Source of the DNA: Anastrepha obliqua
Taxonomy: Eukaryota; Arthropoda; Insecta; Diptera; Tephritidae
DNA length: 64,000 bases
Assembly (NCBI RefSeq): GCF_027943255.1
Contig: NC_072893.1
Coordinates: 57,134,001-57,198,000, forward strand
Direction: 5' to 3'
Below the pieces are notes generated by a model, which did not search any database, had not been told where the DNA came from, and saw nothing but the letters and a program-made list of their open reading frames with translations. Both the position numbers and the translations under genes were made by a program. Shown piece by piece: positions 1 through 10,513 of this stretch (positions are counted from its first letter, which is position 1; every line of letters begins with the position of its first letter).

Positions 1-31
1 AAACCCCGCCTTCTAGGTGCTGCGCTAATTC

Positions 32-725
32 TATAGGGTGGGCCATGTAAAATTTGCTTTTTGAATCGGCTATAAAGAAAAAACGAATTAATATTTTTTC
101 AAACTTTTTTTTTCTTTTGAAGATTGAACATTGTCATTTATGAATGAAAAATAATATCGTTCAAATGACTGCCACGACTGGCTTTACAGTAGGCCATTCG
201 ATCAACCCAATTTTTAAGTACATTTTCGATTGCTTGGGCTCCAATCTCATGAGTGGCAACTTCGATTTCGTGTTTTAAAGCATCACTCGTCTCTGGATGG
301 TTCGCATAGCATTTGTTCTTAACGACTCCCCACAAAAAATAGTCCAACGGGCTCAAATCACAGCTCCGAGGCGGCCAATGGTATCGGAATTCAAGAACGG
401 TAGCCAAAAGTTCGAGTGTAACTTTGGCAGTGTGACAAGTTGCACCGTCCTGTTGAAACCAAATGTCGTCCATGTCATCCTCTTCAATTTTTAGAAACAA
501 AAACTCGTTGAGCATGTTACTGTAACGCTCGCCATTTACTGTAACCGCGGAAGAAGAAGAAGACTCACCACTTTGGAAATAGGTTTTCAATATTTTCCAA
601 TTTTGTTCAAGCGTATAGCGTCCCATTTCGTAAATGTCAAACCTTTAAGTAAATTATGAACACATTTGACATGTCATTTCTGTTACGATTCTCAAAAAAA
701 TAGGTGGTTCATGGCCCGCCCTGTA
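32..725 (-). mobile_element. Internally deleted mariner-type DNA transposon
   Basis: A short element of about 690 bp flanked by TA dinucleotides. The left end reads AGGGTGGGCCATG after the TA; the right end, read on the minus strand, reads AGGGCGGGCCATG, so the two ends form imperfect terminal inverted repeats. Inside lies one minus-strand reading frame encoding the two ends of a mariner/Tc1-superfamily transposase with the middle missing. The TA target site and the D-34-D spacing are typical of mariner. It cannot be autonomous because the first catalytic Asp region is absent, but it keeps both termini and could have been mobilised in trans. Confidence 0.88.
138..626 (-). pseudogene. Fused N- and C-terminal remnants of a mariner-type transposase (162 codons open)
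   Basis: The frame starts with MGRYTLEQ, the usual start of the helix-turn-helix domain in this transposase group, and runs only to about residue 21. It then jumps through a run of Ser codons (a GAA/TTC trinucleotide repeat near 552-563) straight into the second half of the catalytic domain. The second catalytic Asp is D60 in FQQDGATCH and the third is D95 in SPLDYFLWG, with 34 residues between them. The first catalytic Asp and the DNA-binding linker are gone; intact family members have roughly 340-350 residues. The deletion kept the frame, so an open 162-residue product remains. Whether it is expressed is unknown. Confidence 0.85.
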
Positions 726-2484
726 TTTCCTTTTTTATTTTCCTAAACATTTCTACTTCAAAGCTATTAATAAATTTTGCTTGTCATACTCACGCAAGCA
801 TATGCTATTTTGATGTGAAAGCAGTTATTTTTATTCCACTTATTTCAACTGCATATTTTCACTGCATACCTGCTCACACAAGCATATGTAAGTTCATATA
901 TCAGTAGAATAGATTTATTTGCCTAGTACAGCAGCCGGAGTCATGGCCACGTCACCCTGCAAACTCACCCATTTTACATTATATAATATATTATATATAA
1001 TTTTATATGTATCTAAATGTACAACTCGTCCTTTTTCGAGCTAAGTATTTTATATCCAATCACTCTAGCCAACTCTTTCCTTGTCACCCCTATCATTAAT
1101 GGTACAAGGCAGTTCACTCATACTCCAACCACCATTCAACTCACTCAACTACATATTTATGTGTGTATACTTAGTACTCATGCCACCCGCCATTTCCTGT
1201 AGTTGTGCGCTAAGGCGCTTTCAATTTATTCACTTGCCATACCAAACGGCAGTCACATTCATATCGCTCGCTTCCTTCCTCAATTTCTTCCTTCCTCTCT
1301 TATATCTAGCCCTTCCGCTCTACACATGCCATTATGACATGTTCTCCTACTTTTTGTTTATCTATACGCCTGTCCGCATATGTTTGCATTTCTAAGCTCT
1401 TTGCCTAGCACAAGTTTATTAAGTTCTTGTTGCTTGCCCACCTGTCCTTCTATCTTTCCACCGGAATGGTGCAAACACTTTTACTTTCATTCAACGCGCA
1501 AATAAGATTACGTATACGCTATGTCGTACCTAACAACACACGCTTATACTATACGTACTCATTTGGCACGCCTGACGTTGGCGGCGTCGCTGTCGCTGCC
1601 GCTGCTATGTTTTGTCACAACCGGCAAACTCACAATATGCTTTACGACCTTATAACTAATTCATTTGACCTAACCTCATGAATATTTTGTGTTGTGTTTT
1701 CCTTAGCACCACCGCCCTTCGGACCATGGATTTTGCTTCGCACAACGCAACTTTTTACTAGCTTTTTCAAAATATTGCAGGTGTATTTTCCTGTTACTAC
1801 CTCTTACTCATATTATTTTGTTGTTGTAAAAATTTCTAGTAGAACGGTACTTTGTTAATTTCTTTTTTTTTGTATTTTTACTACACACAATGCCGTTGCT
1901 ATTGTGTTGTAAAGTTTCTATCTCATCTTTCTACCATGTTTTCATTCTTTCTTAATTTATTTTTTCCACGAAAAACAACTGCTTACCGGTAATCCATCGT
2001 GTTGCTTATAAAATTTTCCTCTTTATTGGATTTTACTTCACATGCTAAGAGACGCGTATCCTTTCTGTTTTTTTGTTAAAAGTTTGCTTTGTCGTTTTTT
2101 TTTTCTTTCTAAAATATTAAATTAACTTCTTGATTAAATTAATTAAAGATGTTGCTGCACTTGTGAGGTAATGTTGTGTATAACTTTTTTCTGTTTTTGT
2201 ACTTAATTTAATCTTAAAAAGGTAAGTGCCGCCATCTGACTTGATTAGTGTCTTCACGATGCGAAGCACAAGTTAGAAGAGAAGCACGACCAAAACATTA
2301 GACAGAGGAGGTATGGGCGAATTATTTACGAATAGAGGTATATGCAGTACGTCTAATGTCGACAATAGCTTCGAAAGTGTAGTTGGACTTACGTGATTTG
2401 ATACACTTATTTATCATTATTTCTACTACAACTTTTTAATATTTCCTAATCTTCCTTCTTGAACTTCGTAGTTTTATGTTTATT
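726..2484. other. No gene recognised; AT- and pyrimidine-rich DNA
   Basis: Short open frames occur but have no domain-like composition. A TA-rich tract lies near 976-1012 and a CTTCC-rich tract near 1270-1310. A small GC-rich patch with CGCTG repeats lies near 1580-1607. I see no transposon ends here. It may be intronic or intergenic host sequence. Confidence 0.5.
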
Positions 2485-2745
2485 TGGTAAGCAGGTGCGT
2501 AACTAACATTCGGAAATGCACAGGTGCGAACTTCCATAGATGAAACACTATATCACAGAAAAAGTTTTTTTGCAATTGCAGCCCTCTCAGTGTATTTTTG
2601 CTATGAAAAAGCTCCTCATAAAAAAACCATCTGCCGTTCTGAAACGGCTTAAAACTGTAAGTGGAAGAACATCGAGATGCAGACCACAAATATGTGAAGG
2701 AGCTTGGCCAAACATTCAAAAATGGCTGTAAGCGTCAATTATATA
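2485..2745 (+). repeat. tRNA-derived SINE copy, near full length
   Basis: Recognised by comparison with the other copies in this window. A degenerate head with GGTGCGTAACTAACATTCGG is followed by the body motif GTGTATTTTTGCTATGAAAA, then AAGCTCCTCATAAAAA and a GGAGCTTGGCCAAACA block. It ends in GCGTCAATTATATAT. The better preserved copies at 45299 and 58627 show tRNA-like A and B boxes at the head, so the family is a Pol III type SINE. This copy is diverged but keeps both ends. Its 3' end resembles the 3' end of the RTE relic at 12530. Confidence 0.7.
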
Positions 2746-2973
2746 TTAGTTTCAGAGAAAATAAATCCATTAAGCTCTCGGTAGATGACTGTAATGATCA
2801 ATCTCGTAAAGTATCTTTCAAACAATTTGAAATGTATGCTCTTTGTTCTGGTTATATTTCACACTAAATTCTTTTGCCTATCTTTTGCTTATTCCATTCA
2901 GTTGTGAGTTACAGGATTTTAACAATGGAAGTAAATAAGGAGAAAATTCCAAAAGTTTTGATATTAAATAAAT

Positions 2974-3126
2974 GTGTTGACGAATAATGGCGAAAATGTT
3001 GAAAATATCGATAAAATCACAGAAATAATCGAAGTCGACCGACATGTTAGTAGTCGTAGCATCGTCGAGGAGCTAAATATCTACCATAAAAAAGTTTTAA
3101 ACAATTTGTGCAAAAATTTTGAGTAA
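2974..3126 (+). pseudogene. Mariner transposase N-terminal fragment (second helix-turn-helix)
   Basis: A 50-codon open stretch reads NVENIDKITEIIEVDRHVSS and continues with RSIVEELNIYHKKVLNNL. This matches the second helix-turn-helix of many insect mariner transposases, where I recall RHVSSRSIAQEL..DHKTVLNHL. It ends at a TAA, and no catalytic domain follows. It is therefore a short relic, unrelated in sequence to the mariner starting at 3665. I found no terminal repeats around it. Confidence 0.72.
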
Positions 3127-3251
3127 TAATAATATTTATATAAATATATGTGATAACCAATTTATTTTAGATTGGAAAATATTCGCAACTGAAAATTTAA
3201 AATTTTAACGAAACGTTTTTTTTCTTAGGATTATCTCGAAAACGATGCTAC

Positions 3252-3329
3252 AAGAAATGCACTTCATATGAAATTTTAGGAGAAATATAAAAGAAATGCC
3301 CTTAATATGAAATTTTAGGAAAAATATAT
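3252..3329. repeat. 39-bp tandem duplication
   Basis: Two adjacent units share AAGAAATGC, then TATGAAATTTTAGG, at a spacing of 39 bp, with a few substitutions between copies. The rest of 3127-3664 is AT-rich with a T-run near 3449 and shows no gene. Confidence 0.7.
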
Positions 3330-3664
3330 TATACAATTTTTATTTGCAAAAAAATAAATAGAAAAAACAATTTTGTAACAATTTGCTTAAATACAAATTT
3401 TTTATTATTCCGGAAACATGCTTGGAGTGTCATAGATTTTTCCGAATTTTTTTTTTTTTAATTCGACCCTTAATTCAAAATTGTATTTTAAGCTGCTTTT
3501 CAAGTTTCACTCTGAGCCACTTGAACAATAAATTTTTTCTTGTGCGTAGTTAAATAGTCAAGATGCCTGATAATTGCAAAAATTACTAGAAGCTAAGTCG
3601 AGTCGCATCGCTTAGAGCTGCATACAGTTTCTGGTTATGTCTACCAGCAGTAAAAAGAGCTTTG

Positions 3665-4954
3665 TAATAGGACTATTAATTAGTTCGTGCGGTTTTTTTT
3701 CGAAATTTGAAACTTTATTGACGTAAAATGGTTACAAATTTAATATTCAAAGTATTGTCCATCGCTTACTACTACTTTTTCCCATCTTTCTGGCAATTCA
3801 CGGATTCCCTTTGTGAAAAATTCGGTCGGTTTTGCCGCAATCCACGAATCGATCCATTTTTTGACTTCATCGTAATTACGGAAGTGCTGGTCAGCCAGGC
3901 CATGTTGCATCGATCGGAAGAGATAGTAATCGGATGGCGCAAGGTCTGGACTATACGGCGGGTGGGGTAGGACATCCCATTTGAGCGTTTCTAAGTATGT
4001 TTTGACCACTTGTGCAACATGTGGCCGAGCATTGTCATGTTGCAAAATAACTTTGTCGTGTCTATCGGCGTATTGCGGCCGTTTTTCTCGCAGTGCTCGG
4101 CTCAAACGCATCAATTGTCGTCGGTAGACATCCCCCGTAATCGTTTCATTCGGTTTCAGTAGCTCATAATACACAACACCCAGCTGGTCCCACCAGATAC
4201 ACAGCATAACCTTCAGGCCATGAATATTCTGCGCCGACGTCGATGTTGAAGCATGGCCAGGCTATCCATACGTTGCCCGACGTTTTGGATTGTCGTAATG
4301 GACCCACTTTTCATCGCCAGTCACAATTCGATGCAAAAAACCCTTTCTTTTGTGCCGTTGAAGCAGTTGTTCGCATGCCATAAAACGGCGTTCAACGTCT
4401 CTTGGCTTCAATTCATACGGCACCCAATGGCCTACCTTTCGGATCATTCCCATGGCTTTTAAACGTTTGGAAATGGTTGATTGATCAACTCCCAAAGTTT
4501 TTGCAACCTCTTCTTGCGTTTGAGCCGGATCTTGATCGAGCAATTCCTCCAATTCGGTATCCATGAACTTTGGCGGGGCTCCCTCGCGTTCTTCGTCTTC
4601 CAAGCCAAAATCACCACTTTTAAAGCGTGCAAACCACTTCTGGCACGTTCGCTCAGCTAGAGCATGCTCACCATAAACTTCCACCAAGATACGATGACTT
4701 TCGGCTGCTTTTTTCTTCATATTAAAATAATGAAGAAGAATTCCCCGCAAAAACACATTATTTGGCACGAAATTCGACATTTTCAAGTGTGGTAAAAATA
4801 TTGTTGTTTACGCTTCAAATAAAAAACTTATACTGACGTTTGTGCCTTACGACAGTAGCTCTCCAATGAATGTTTGGAAATGTGGATCGATGGAATAATA
4901 ATCAAGTTACGCCATCTGTTGTAAAACCGCACGAACTAATTAATAGACCTATTA
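3665..4954 (-). mobile_element. Nearly complete mariner element with both terminal inverted repeats
   Basis: The element is about 1.29 kb, normal for mariner. Left end: TA then ATAGGACTATTAATTAG and GTTCGTGCGGTTTT. Right end, on the minus strand: TA then ATAGGTCTATTAATTAG and GTTCGTGCGGTTTT. The inverted repeats are about 30 bp with a single mismatch by eye, and TA is the target site. One transposase frame fills the interior on the minus strand. The preserved ends and almost open frame suggest a comparatively recent insertion. All other mariner relatives in the window have lost much more. Confidence 0.95.
3740..4786 (-). pseudogene. Mauritiana-like mariner transposase with one premature stop
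   Basis: The frame spans 349 codons, including the end codon, at the family's usual length. It is interrupted once by TAG at 4264-4262 (codon 175), where relatives carry an aromatic residue after the first catalytic motif. No frameshift is needed. In order: N-terminal HTH region starting MKMSNFVPNN; second HTH with GVDQSTISKRLKAMG; WVPYEL linker; first catalytic Asp in HRIVTGDEKW; second in LQHDNARPH; third in SPDLAPSDYYLF with 34 residues between; and the C-terminal LPERWEKVV. The motif wording places it near the mauritiana subfamily (Mos1-like), from memory. It would cut and paste its own element at TA sites. The stop separates the DNA-binding half plus first Asp from the rest of the catalytic core, so it should be inactive unless read through. 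Confidence 0.95.
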
Positions 4955-6690
4955 ATTTTAGAAGCTTTCTCGATAGATATTTCACAAGCCGATGTACAAA
5001 AAGCAATGGAGTGACCAACATCGGGCCGTTAAGTGGCTCTCAGCAATTTTAAAGGAAAAGGATGAATTGCTGATGTAGCCGGAGTTATAACAGCGGTTTG
5101 CTGATGACAAGTCTGAGATTATGTTTGTGATATGAGAAAAAATCAACGCTTGTTCAGGTTACTTCGCTGCCATCTGAACAACGAAATGAGCTGGTAGAAT
5201 TCTGTTGCCGAAACTCCTATGACATGGCAGCCGAAGTTACTCTATCAATTTTGCTGCGGGTGGCTAAACCTTATCATCCTTGATTCCATCCATCCAGGTC
5301 ATATTCCAGCGTTCTATGTCTACCAAAGAATCCTCATTAAATGCAGTGCTGATGCCTCGTTACAGCTGTGGCTGTATATTTTTTATGCAAATGTAGTGAA
5401 AATTTTTTCATAAATTCAAACATCACCAGCTTTTTTCAACAGTTTTGCAAATCCATTCCAAAACTAAGTGACACGTTTCTTATGAATTACTGCTTCTTGC
5501 TCTAATAAAAGCTTTAAAGTATTTTTCATGATAATCCTTCCTAACTTCAGATAACTCTCTCTCGCTCAATGAGCTTTTAATTTTGCGTAGAATAAATTAC
5601 AGAAACCACACATACTTGCATACTTTCACTTACGCCACCATTAATCTGCTAAATTTCTGCATTGTAGTTACTACTGCAGCTCAAGTCGAATCGTCCATGG
5701 TAACGAGCTCGAGCAGGTGCAAACTAACGTAACTGGTTGTTAGCATAAAATTGCTGCTTAGCACAAAATTCCCTGCCAACATACACCAGCACATTCCACG
5801 GAGCTGTGAGCTGTGCTGAAAGGAAAGAGTGGTTTCGGGGAGCATTTATCACTTTCCAACTCGACTATATCGTCCAATTTTACTGGTATTTTGCACAAAC
5901 GTTTATATGAATTTTGTTTACAATGAAGTTAACTTAAGCTATTTATTACGAGATGCCAGGCGCGCTAGACCCAGCCACCTCACCCGCTTGCCACTTACAT
6001 GCACATTTAAGAAGCGTTAAGTAGTTGCAGAATTTTCGCAAATACTTTGTGACAAAATGCCAAAGCAAATGCTTTTCGTAAACTCTTAAGTTATGAAAGT
6101 ACATAAGTAATGCGTATGCAGGTGGAAATGAATAGTTGTAGTTTACAAGTTCTTTTCTACGAATAGATTTAGCAGGGCAAGGCAGAGGGACGATGGAGCG
6201 GTTGTAGAAGCTGGTGAAATATGTAAGCTAATTCAGCTTATGTACGCAAGGATTACGTTTAATAAAAGGCTCAAGGCAAGCATTCTCGTCAAGCTGTAAA
6301 ACACCTTAAGCGCATGCTAAGAATTGTGAATACAAGAAAATACGCATACAAACATATATGTAGTTGAAGGCATCCCTGGGCTGCTGTATAAATAAATGGT
6401 TATACATGAAACAAAATTTTCTTTGAGCAGCTGGCAACTAAATATCAGAAAACTAAATACAATAGTTAAGTAGACAAATATGCATATGCATAAGGATATT
6501 TAAGGACGCAAAAATGTATTTAGAATTACATGGTAGGAATACGTTAATCACGTTTACGTTTGCATTGCAAAATGAAAGAGATTCAGAAGATGGAAACGTA
6601 ACATAGTTAAGATCGGAATGAGCTCGAAGTTTTCATGCGTACAACATAAGAACTACATATTTAGTTAGTAAAATTTACAATTTTTTCAGA
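4955..6690. other. No gene recognised
   Basis: Ordinary AT-rich sequence with scattered stops in all frames. I found no inverted repeat ends, no pol or transposase motifs and no promoter-like arrangement that I would defend. Confidence 0.5.
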
Positions 6691-6694
6691 AATC

Positions 6695-6805
6695 TGTCAT
6701 ATAACTCTCTTGTAATTTCGAAGTTGGACATGCCGTCTTTATTTGGATTCCATATTATGCTTGGCATAGAAATAGGCTTGAACGTGTCCAGAAAGTAAAG
6801 GGGTG
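6695..6805 (+). pseudogene. Jockey/CR1-like LINE pol scrap
   Basis: Two frames joined by a frameshift read SLVISKLDMPSLF and then IWIPYYAWHRNRLERVQK. This corresponds to the region just after the RT fingers/palm in Jockey/CR1-type LINEs. The larger LINE at 8421 has the equivalent FVRSKLDYASFIWRPYHAVH, then INRVERAQK. The piece is only about 110 bp and sits upstream of the R1 relic, which lies on the opposite strand, so these are independent insertions. Confidence 0.6.
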
Positions 6806-6984
6806 GAAAATTACTAATGCATAATCAAAGCTGCCGTAGCAGCAATGGTACGTTCGCAGACTAAAAAAGTCCCACTCGTTTGTAACTGTCGCCCACTCTG
6901 AAATAGCTTTCGCAATCTTTCAGCAGTGGAATGCCTCACTTCCTCATTACAAAGGTCTATACCTAGGTTCCTACGTCCAGGTTG

Positions 6985-8116
6985 CCCTTTTTTATGCGGA
7001 GAATTCTTTCCGCGAAACCATTGATGATCACCAACACATCTTGTCGATTACATTTTCAGCGGTTATGTGACCGACTGCATTCTCCAGCGTTCGACGTTCT
7101 TGTTGTCAATGCATGTATTGGAAGAATAATATGTGTTTAGCGTCATCTTTGGCGGTATCCCCGTATATGCATATGGGATGTTCGCATTTCCCTATTTTTA
7201 AAAGATATTTCTAGAAATACCCATGCCCCGAAACCTTTTGGGTTGCATAAAAATTGATTTTAGCAAAGTTCCTGCTGTTCCATGTGACAACGTCTTTTAT
7301 GAGCCTAACAGTCCATCTGCAGCGTGTTTCGTTAATCCAGCGGTCTTGTCATAGCCTTAGCATTTCATCCCTTATTTCGCACGCTACAGGTTTCTTAACT
7401 CTTTCTTCCATTCTCTCCTTCTTTGAAGCCTACAACTTTTTCCTCTCAAAGGGTAATAAGTCTATCGGTTTTGAAATGCTTATTACTTGAAAAACTGTGC
7501 GGTAGGCGAACACAATTCTCAGGGCTATCGTTCATTGTACCGATGTTAAGAGCTTGCATGGGTGCTTTACCTGTAGCCCATTTGCCCACAGTTCAGCTCC
7601 GTATAAGAGCACGGAGAGTGTGGTAGCCATCATTATTTACCGTTTCGTTTGGTTTGGACCCCTTATGTTTGTCATCAGTCTACTGAGTAGGGCAGTCATC
7701 TTAGCGGTGTTCTGTGCTGCTTTGGGTCAAGAAGCTTAGTCTTGAGTCCAGTCTTATGCCTAGGTACTTTAGAACTTTCTTTGTGGTTAGCGTATATGAG
7801 CAAGTTTGCATGCTAACTTCTGACGGGATATGCTTCTTGGTTAGAAATATGAGCTCCGTTTTCTCTGTGGCTAATTTGAGGCCGCGTGGATCTAGCCATG
7901 TTTGTGTCCGCTTCTTAACTTGGTTAAGTTTTTTACGAGCTTCTTCAAAGTTTCGTGATGTGATGACTGCTGCGATATTGTCTGCGATCCGATTAGAAAG
8001 GTACTATCGAGCATTGCTATATTGAATATCTCGTCATAAGCAATTTTCCACAAGTCGTGACCAAGAATTGATCTTTGTGCCGCTCCGAATGTCAAATCTA
8101 TATAACGAGAATCCAC
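6985..8116 (-). pseudogene. R1-type LINE pol, 3' part, broken
   Basis: Read on the minus strand, the relic begins in the RT palm with GAAQRSILGHDLWKIAYDE, equivalent to the usual GVPQGSILGP block. It continues through LDPRGLKLATEKTEL and KVLKYLGIRLDS. It then reaches LLYGAELWAN and a degenerate CysHis motif (CPICIYGDTAKDDAKH with later His and Cys positions). Several frameshifts and stops interrupt it. Order and wording match the R1 clade of site-specific or formerly site-specific retrotransposons. The YADD region has been damaged by a frameshift. The 5' half, with endonuclease and ORF1, is missing. It abuts a minus-strand SINE copy. Confidence 0.8.
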
Positions 8117-8180
8117 GGCGGTTTGATTTCTTCATAATATTTTGCATTCTTTATATTTCACAGATCAAATTTCTTCCTAT

Positions 8181-8370
8181 AAAAGTCGGTGCCGGGCTCC
8201 TCCTCCTATTTGTGGTGTGCGTGTTGATGTTGTTCCACAAATGGAGGGACCTATAGTTTTAAGCCGACTCCGAAGGGCAGGTATTTTTTTTATGAGGAGC
8301 TTTTTTATGGCAGAAATACACTCGGAGATTTGCCATTGCCTGCCGAGGAGCGACCGCTTTTTCTTTTATA
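8181..8370 (-). repeat. tRNA-derived SINE copy, 5' truncated
   Basis: On the minus strand this holds the body and tail blocks of the same SINE as at 2485: GAGTGTATTTCTGCCATAAA, AAGCTCCTCATAAAAA, then GGTCCCTCCATTTGTGGAAC and GGAGGAGGAGCCCGGC. The tRNA-like head is missing. It is better preserved than the copy at 2485 and lies between the R1 relic and a simple repeat. Confidence 0.72.
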
Positions 8371-8387
8371 ATCAGTTGTTTTTTCAT

Positions 8388-8420
8388 ATAAAATAAATAA
8401 ATAAATAAATAAATAAATAA
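8388..8420. repeat. (AAAT)n simple repeat
   Basis: About eight AAAT units directly precede the truncated LINE at 8421. The same repeat unit forms the 3' tail of that LINE at 10491-10513. Confidence 0.9.
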
Positions 8421-10513
8421 GTCTTTATATAAAGAATTCATTCATAAATTTGAGCTTAACATAAAAAGTAATCCAAAGAATTTTTGGCGATATTTTAAAT
8501 CGATTAAAAAGGCCTTTTCTATTCCTAATTTTGTTTTTTATAGGGACGTAACTGCCTGCTCTGTCAGCGATGCAGCGAATTTATTGCTGATTTTTTTTTC
8601 ATCTAACTTCGTCTCTGATGAAGATATTCAGGAAGAACATTTGGCAGCCATTCGCCATAATTTCTTGGGGAAAGTGTCTTCTTCAGTTGACTTTGGTTCG
8701 CTTGTTCTATCAGATGATGATGTCATTGAGGGATTGTTAAAGATTAAAAACTCGGCTCATTCGGATGTAGACGGGCTTTCTGTAACTTTGTTTAAAAACT
8801 GTCACTCTTTGGTTCAACCTCTTAAACTAATTTTTAACAAATACTTGGCCGAAGGAATATTTATCGATGATTGGAAGCTGACTTCAGTCACTCCTATTTT
8901 CAAAAGTGGTAATAAAAGCGATATTGTAAATTACAGACCAATTTCCAAATTATCTGCTGTATCTAAACTCTTTGAATGCGTTGTTGAAGACAAGTTATAT
9001 TTTAGTGTTAAACGTCTAATTAGTCCACGTCAGCATGGTTTTGTAGCTGCAAAATCTACGTTATCTAACTTATCCGTTTTTTCTGATGATTGCCACGCAG
9101 GCTTCCAGAATGGTTTCCAAACTGACAAGATATACACAGATTACTCTAAAGCCTTTGATAAAATCTCCCATACGATTTTAGTAACTAAATTGGCTTGTCT
9201 TGGTTTTCATTCTACTTTCCTTGATTGGATTCGGTCCTATTTAATAAAGAGATGCTGCACTGTAGTTATCGATGGTGTTTCTTCGAAACACTACACTGCC
9301 ACCTCTGGGGTACCTCAGGGTATTATTTTAGGGCCTTTGTTAATAGTTTTGTTTATTAATGATATTTATTCGTGTTTTTCCTTCGCTAATTTTCTTCTCT
9401 ATGCTGATGATCTAAAAGTGTACGCTGAAATAAGAAATTCTAGTGATTCAGCCGCCCTACAGTCCCAGTTGAATAATTTATTTTCCTGGTGCCTTATAAA
9501 TCGTCTATTTCTTAATATTGAAAAATGTCATAAAGTCACATTTTCTAAGCTTCAAAACCCCCTCAACACCTCTTATCATATCAATTATACATATCTTGCT
9601 TCGTCGGATGTGATAAAAGATTTAGGGGTTTTCTTTGTTTCAAAGCTTAATTTTATCACGCACCTAAATTATGCCGTTTCCAACTCTCTTGCTATGCTCG
9701 CTTTTGTTAGACGTCACTCATCGCACTTCACTGATCCATATACTCTTAAGATTTTATACTCTGCGTTTGTGCGGTCCAAATTAGATTATGCCTCTTTTAT
9801 TTGGAGACCTTATCATGCAGTTCATATAAATCGAGTGGAGAGGGCTCAAAAAATTTTTGTGCGTTTCGCGCTACATTCACTAAATTTCTTAGACCCCAAA
9901 CCATCATACGACTAACGCTGTCGTTTGATTAGTCTCTCTCCATTAAGTGACTGAGGTACGTTTCAGGCAGTTTCTTTTATTTTCGATCTCGTTAATGGAC
10001 TAATTGACTGCTCGTTTCTTCTAGAAAGAATACATTTTAATGTTCCTCGCAGGAACTTTCGCCGTGTCAAAATTTTTCATGTTGGCGTTAGGAGGACATT
10101 ATATAGTGCCAAAGCGCCTCTTGTTAGAACGCTGTCTGACATTAACTATCTCGCCTCCCTTTTGGATCTAGACTTTTCCAGGGCGAAACATGCATTTAAT
10201 ACCCAATTAAAAAATTTCTTCCTTAATTTAGTTTCCTAAGCTTTAATTTTGTTAATTACTTCTATATAAATACTCTTAGTTCTATGTAGTCTGTAAGAAA
10301 CTTTGTATTTCTTGACTTACTAAAATGAATAATCCTCCTCTGTAAGTTATAAGAAATTTTATCTTTTTCTTTTACTCATTACAATTGAAGCCAGTTAATT
10401 ATAAGTTTAATTTAACTTTGATTAATTTAATTTAGCATTCATCTGTTTTCATAGTCTGTAAGAAATACTGTATTTTTAGACTATTAATTGAATTAAATAA
10501 ATAAATAAATAAA
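8421..10513 (+). mobile_element. 5'-truncated Jockey/CR1-group LINE with (TAAA)n tail
   Basis: A non-LTR retrotransposon copy truncated within pol, downstream of the endonuclease. The reverse transcriptase frame is followed by a noncoding 3' region (10240-10490) and a terminal AAATAAATAAATAA tail. Such 5' truncation and a simple 3' tail are the hallmarks of target-primed reverse transcription. No clear target-site duplication was found; the left flank is itself an AAAT repeat. Confidence 0.88.
8422..10239 (+). pseudogene. LINE reverse transcriptase, C-terminal two thirds of pol
   Basis: The frame is open from about 8422 to 9915, roughly 500 codons, and no ATG is needed because the copy is truncated. 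Early residues SNPKNFWRYFKSIKKAF are the linker before RT. RT blocks follow in order: SVTPIFKSGNKSDIVNYRPI, SPRQHGFV, the palm block TDYSKAFDKISH with the first catalytic Asp, TSGVPQGIILGPLL, and LLYADDLKVY with both catalytic Asp residues. The C-terminal region continues past the TAA at 9913-9915 as recognisable pol tail (FSRAKHAFNTQLKNFFLNLV), ending at 10239, with at least one more stop. The RT core looks catalytically complete, but the tail is broken and the endonuclease is absent. The clade within the Jockey/CR1 group is uncertain. Confidence 0.88.

Noticed and set aside
1017..1681. Several overlapping open frames rich in Leu, Ser, Phe and Pro
   Set aside because: The composition reflects pyrimidine-rich DNA; no domains, signals or splice structure.
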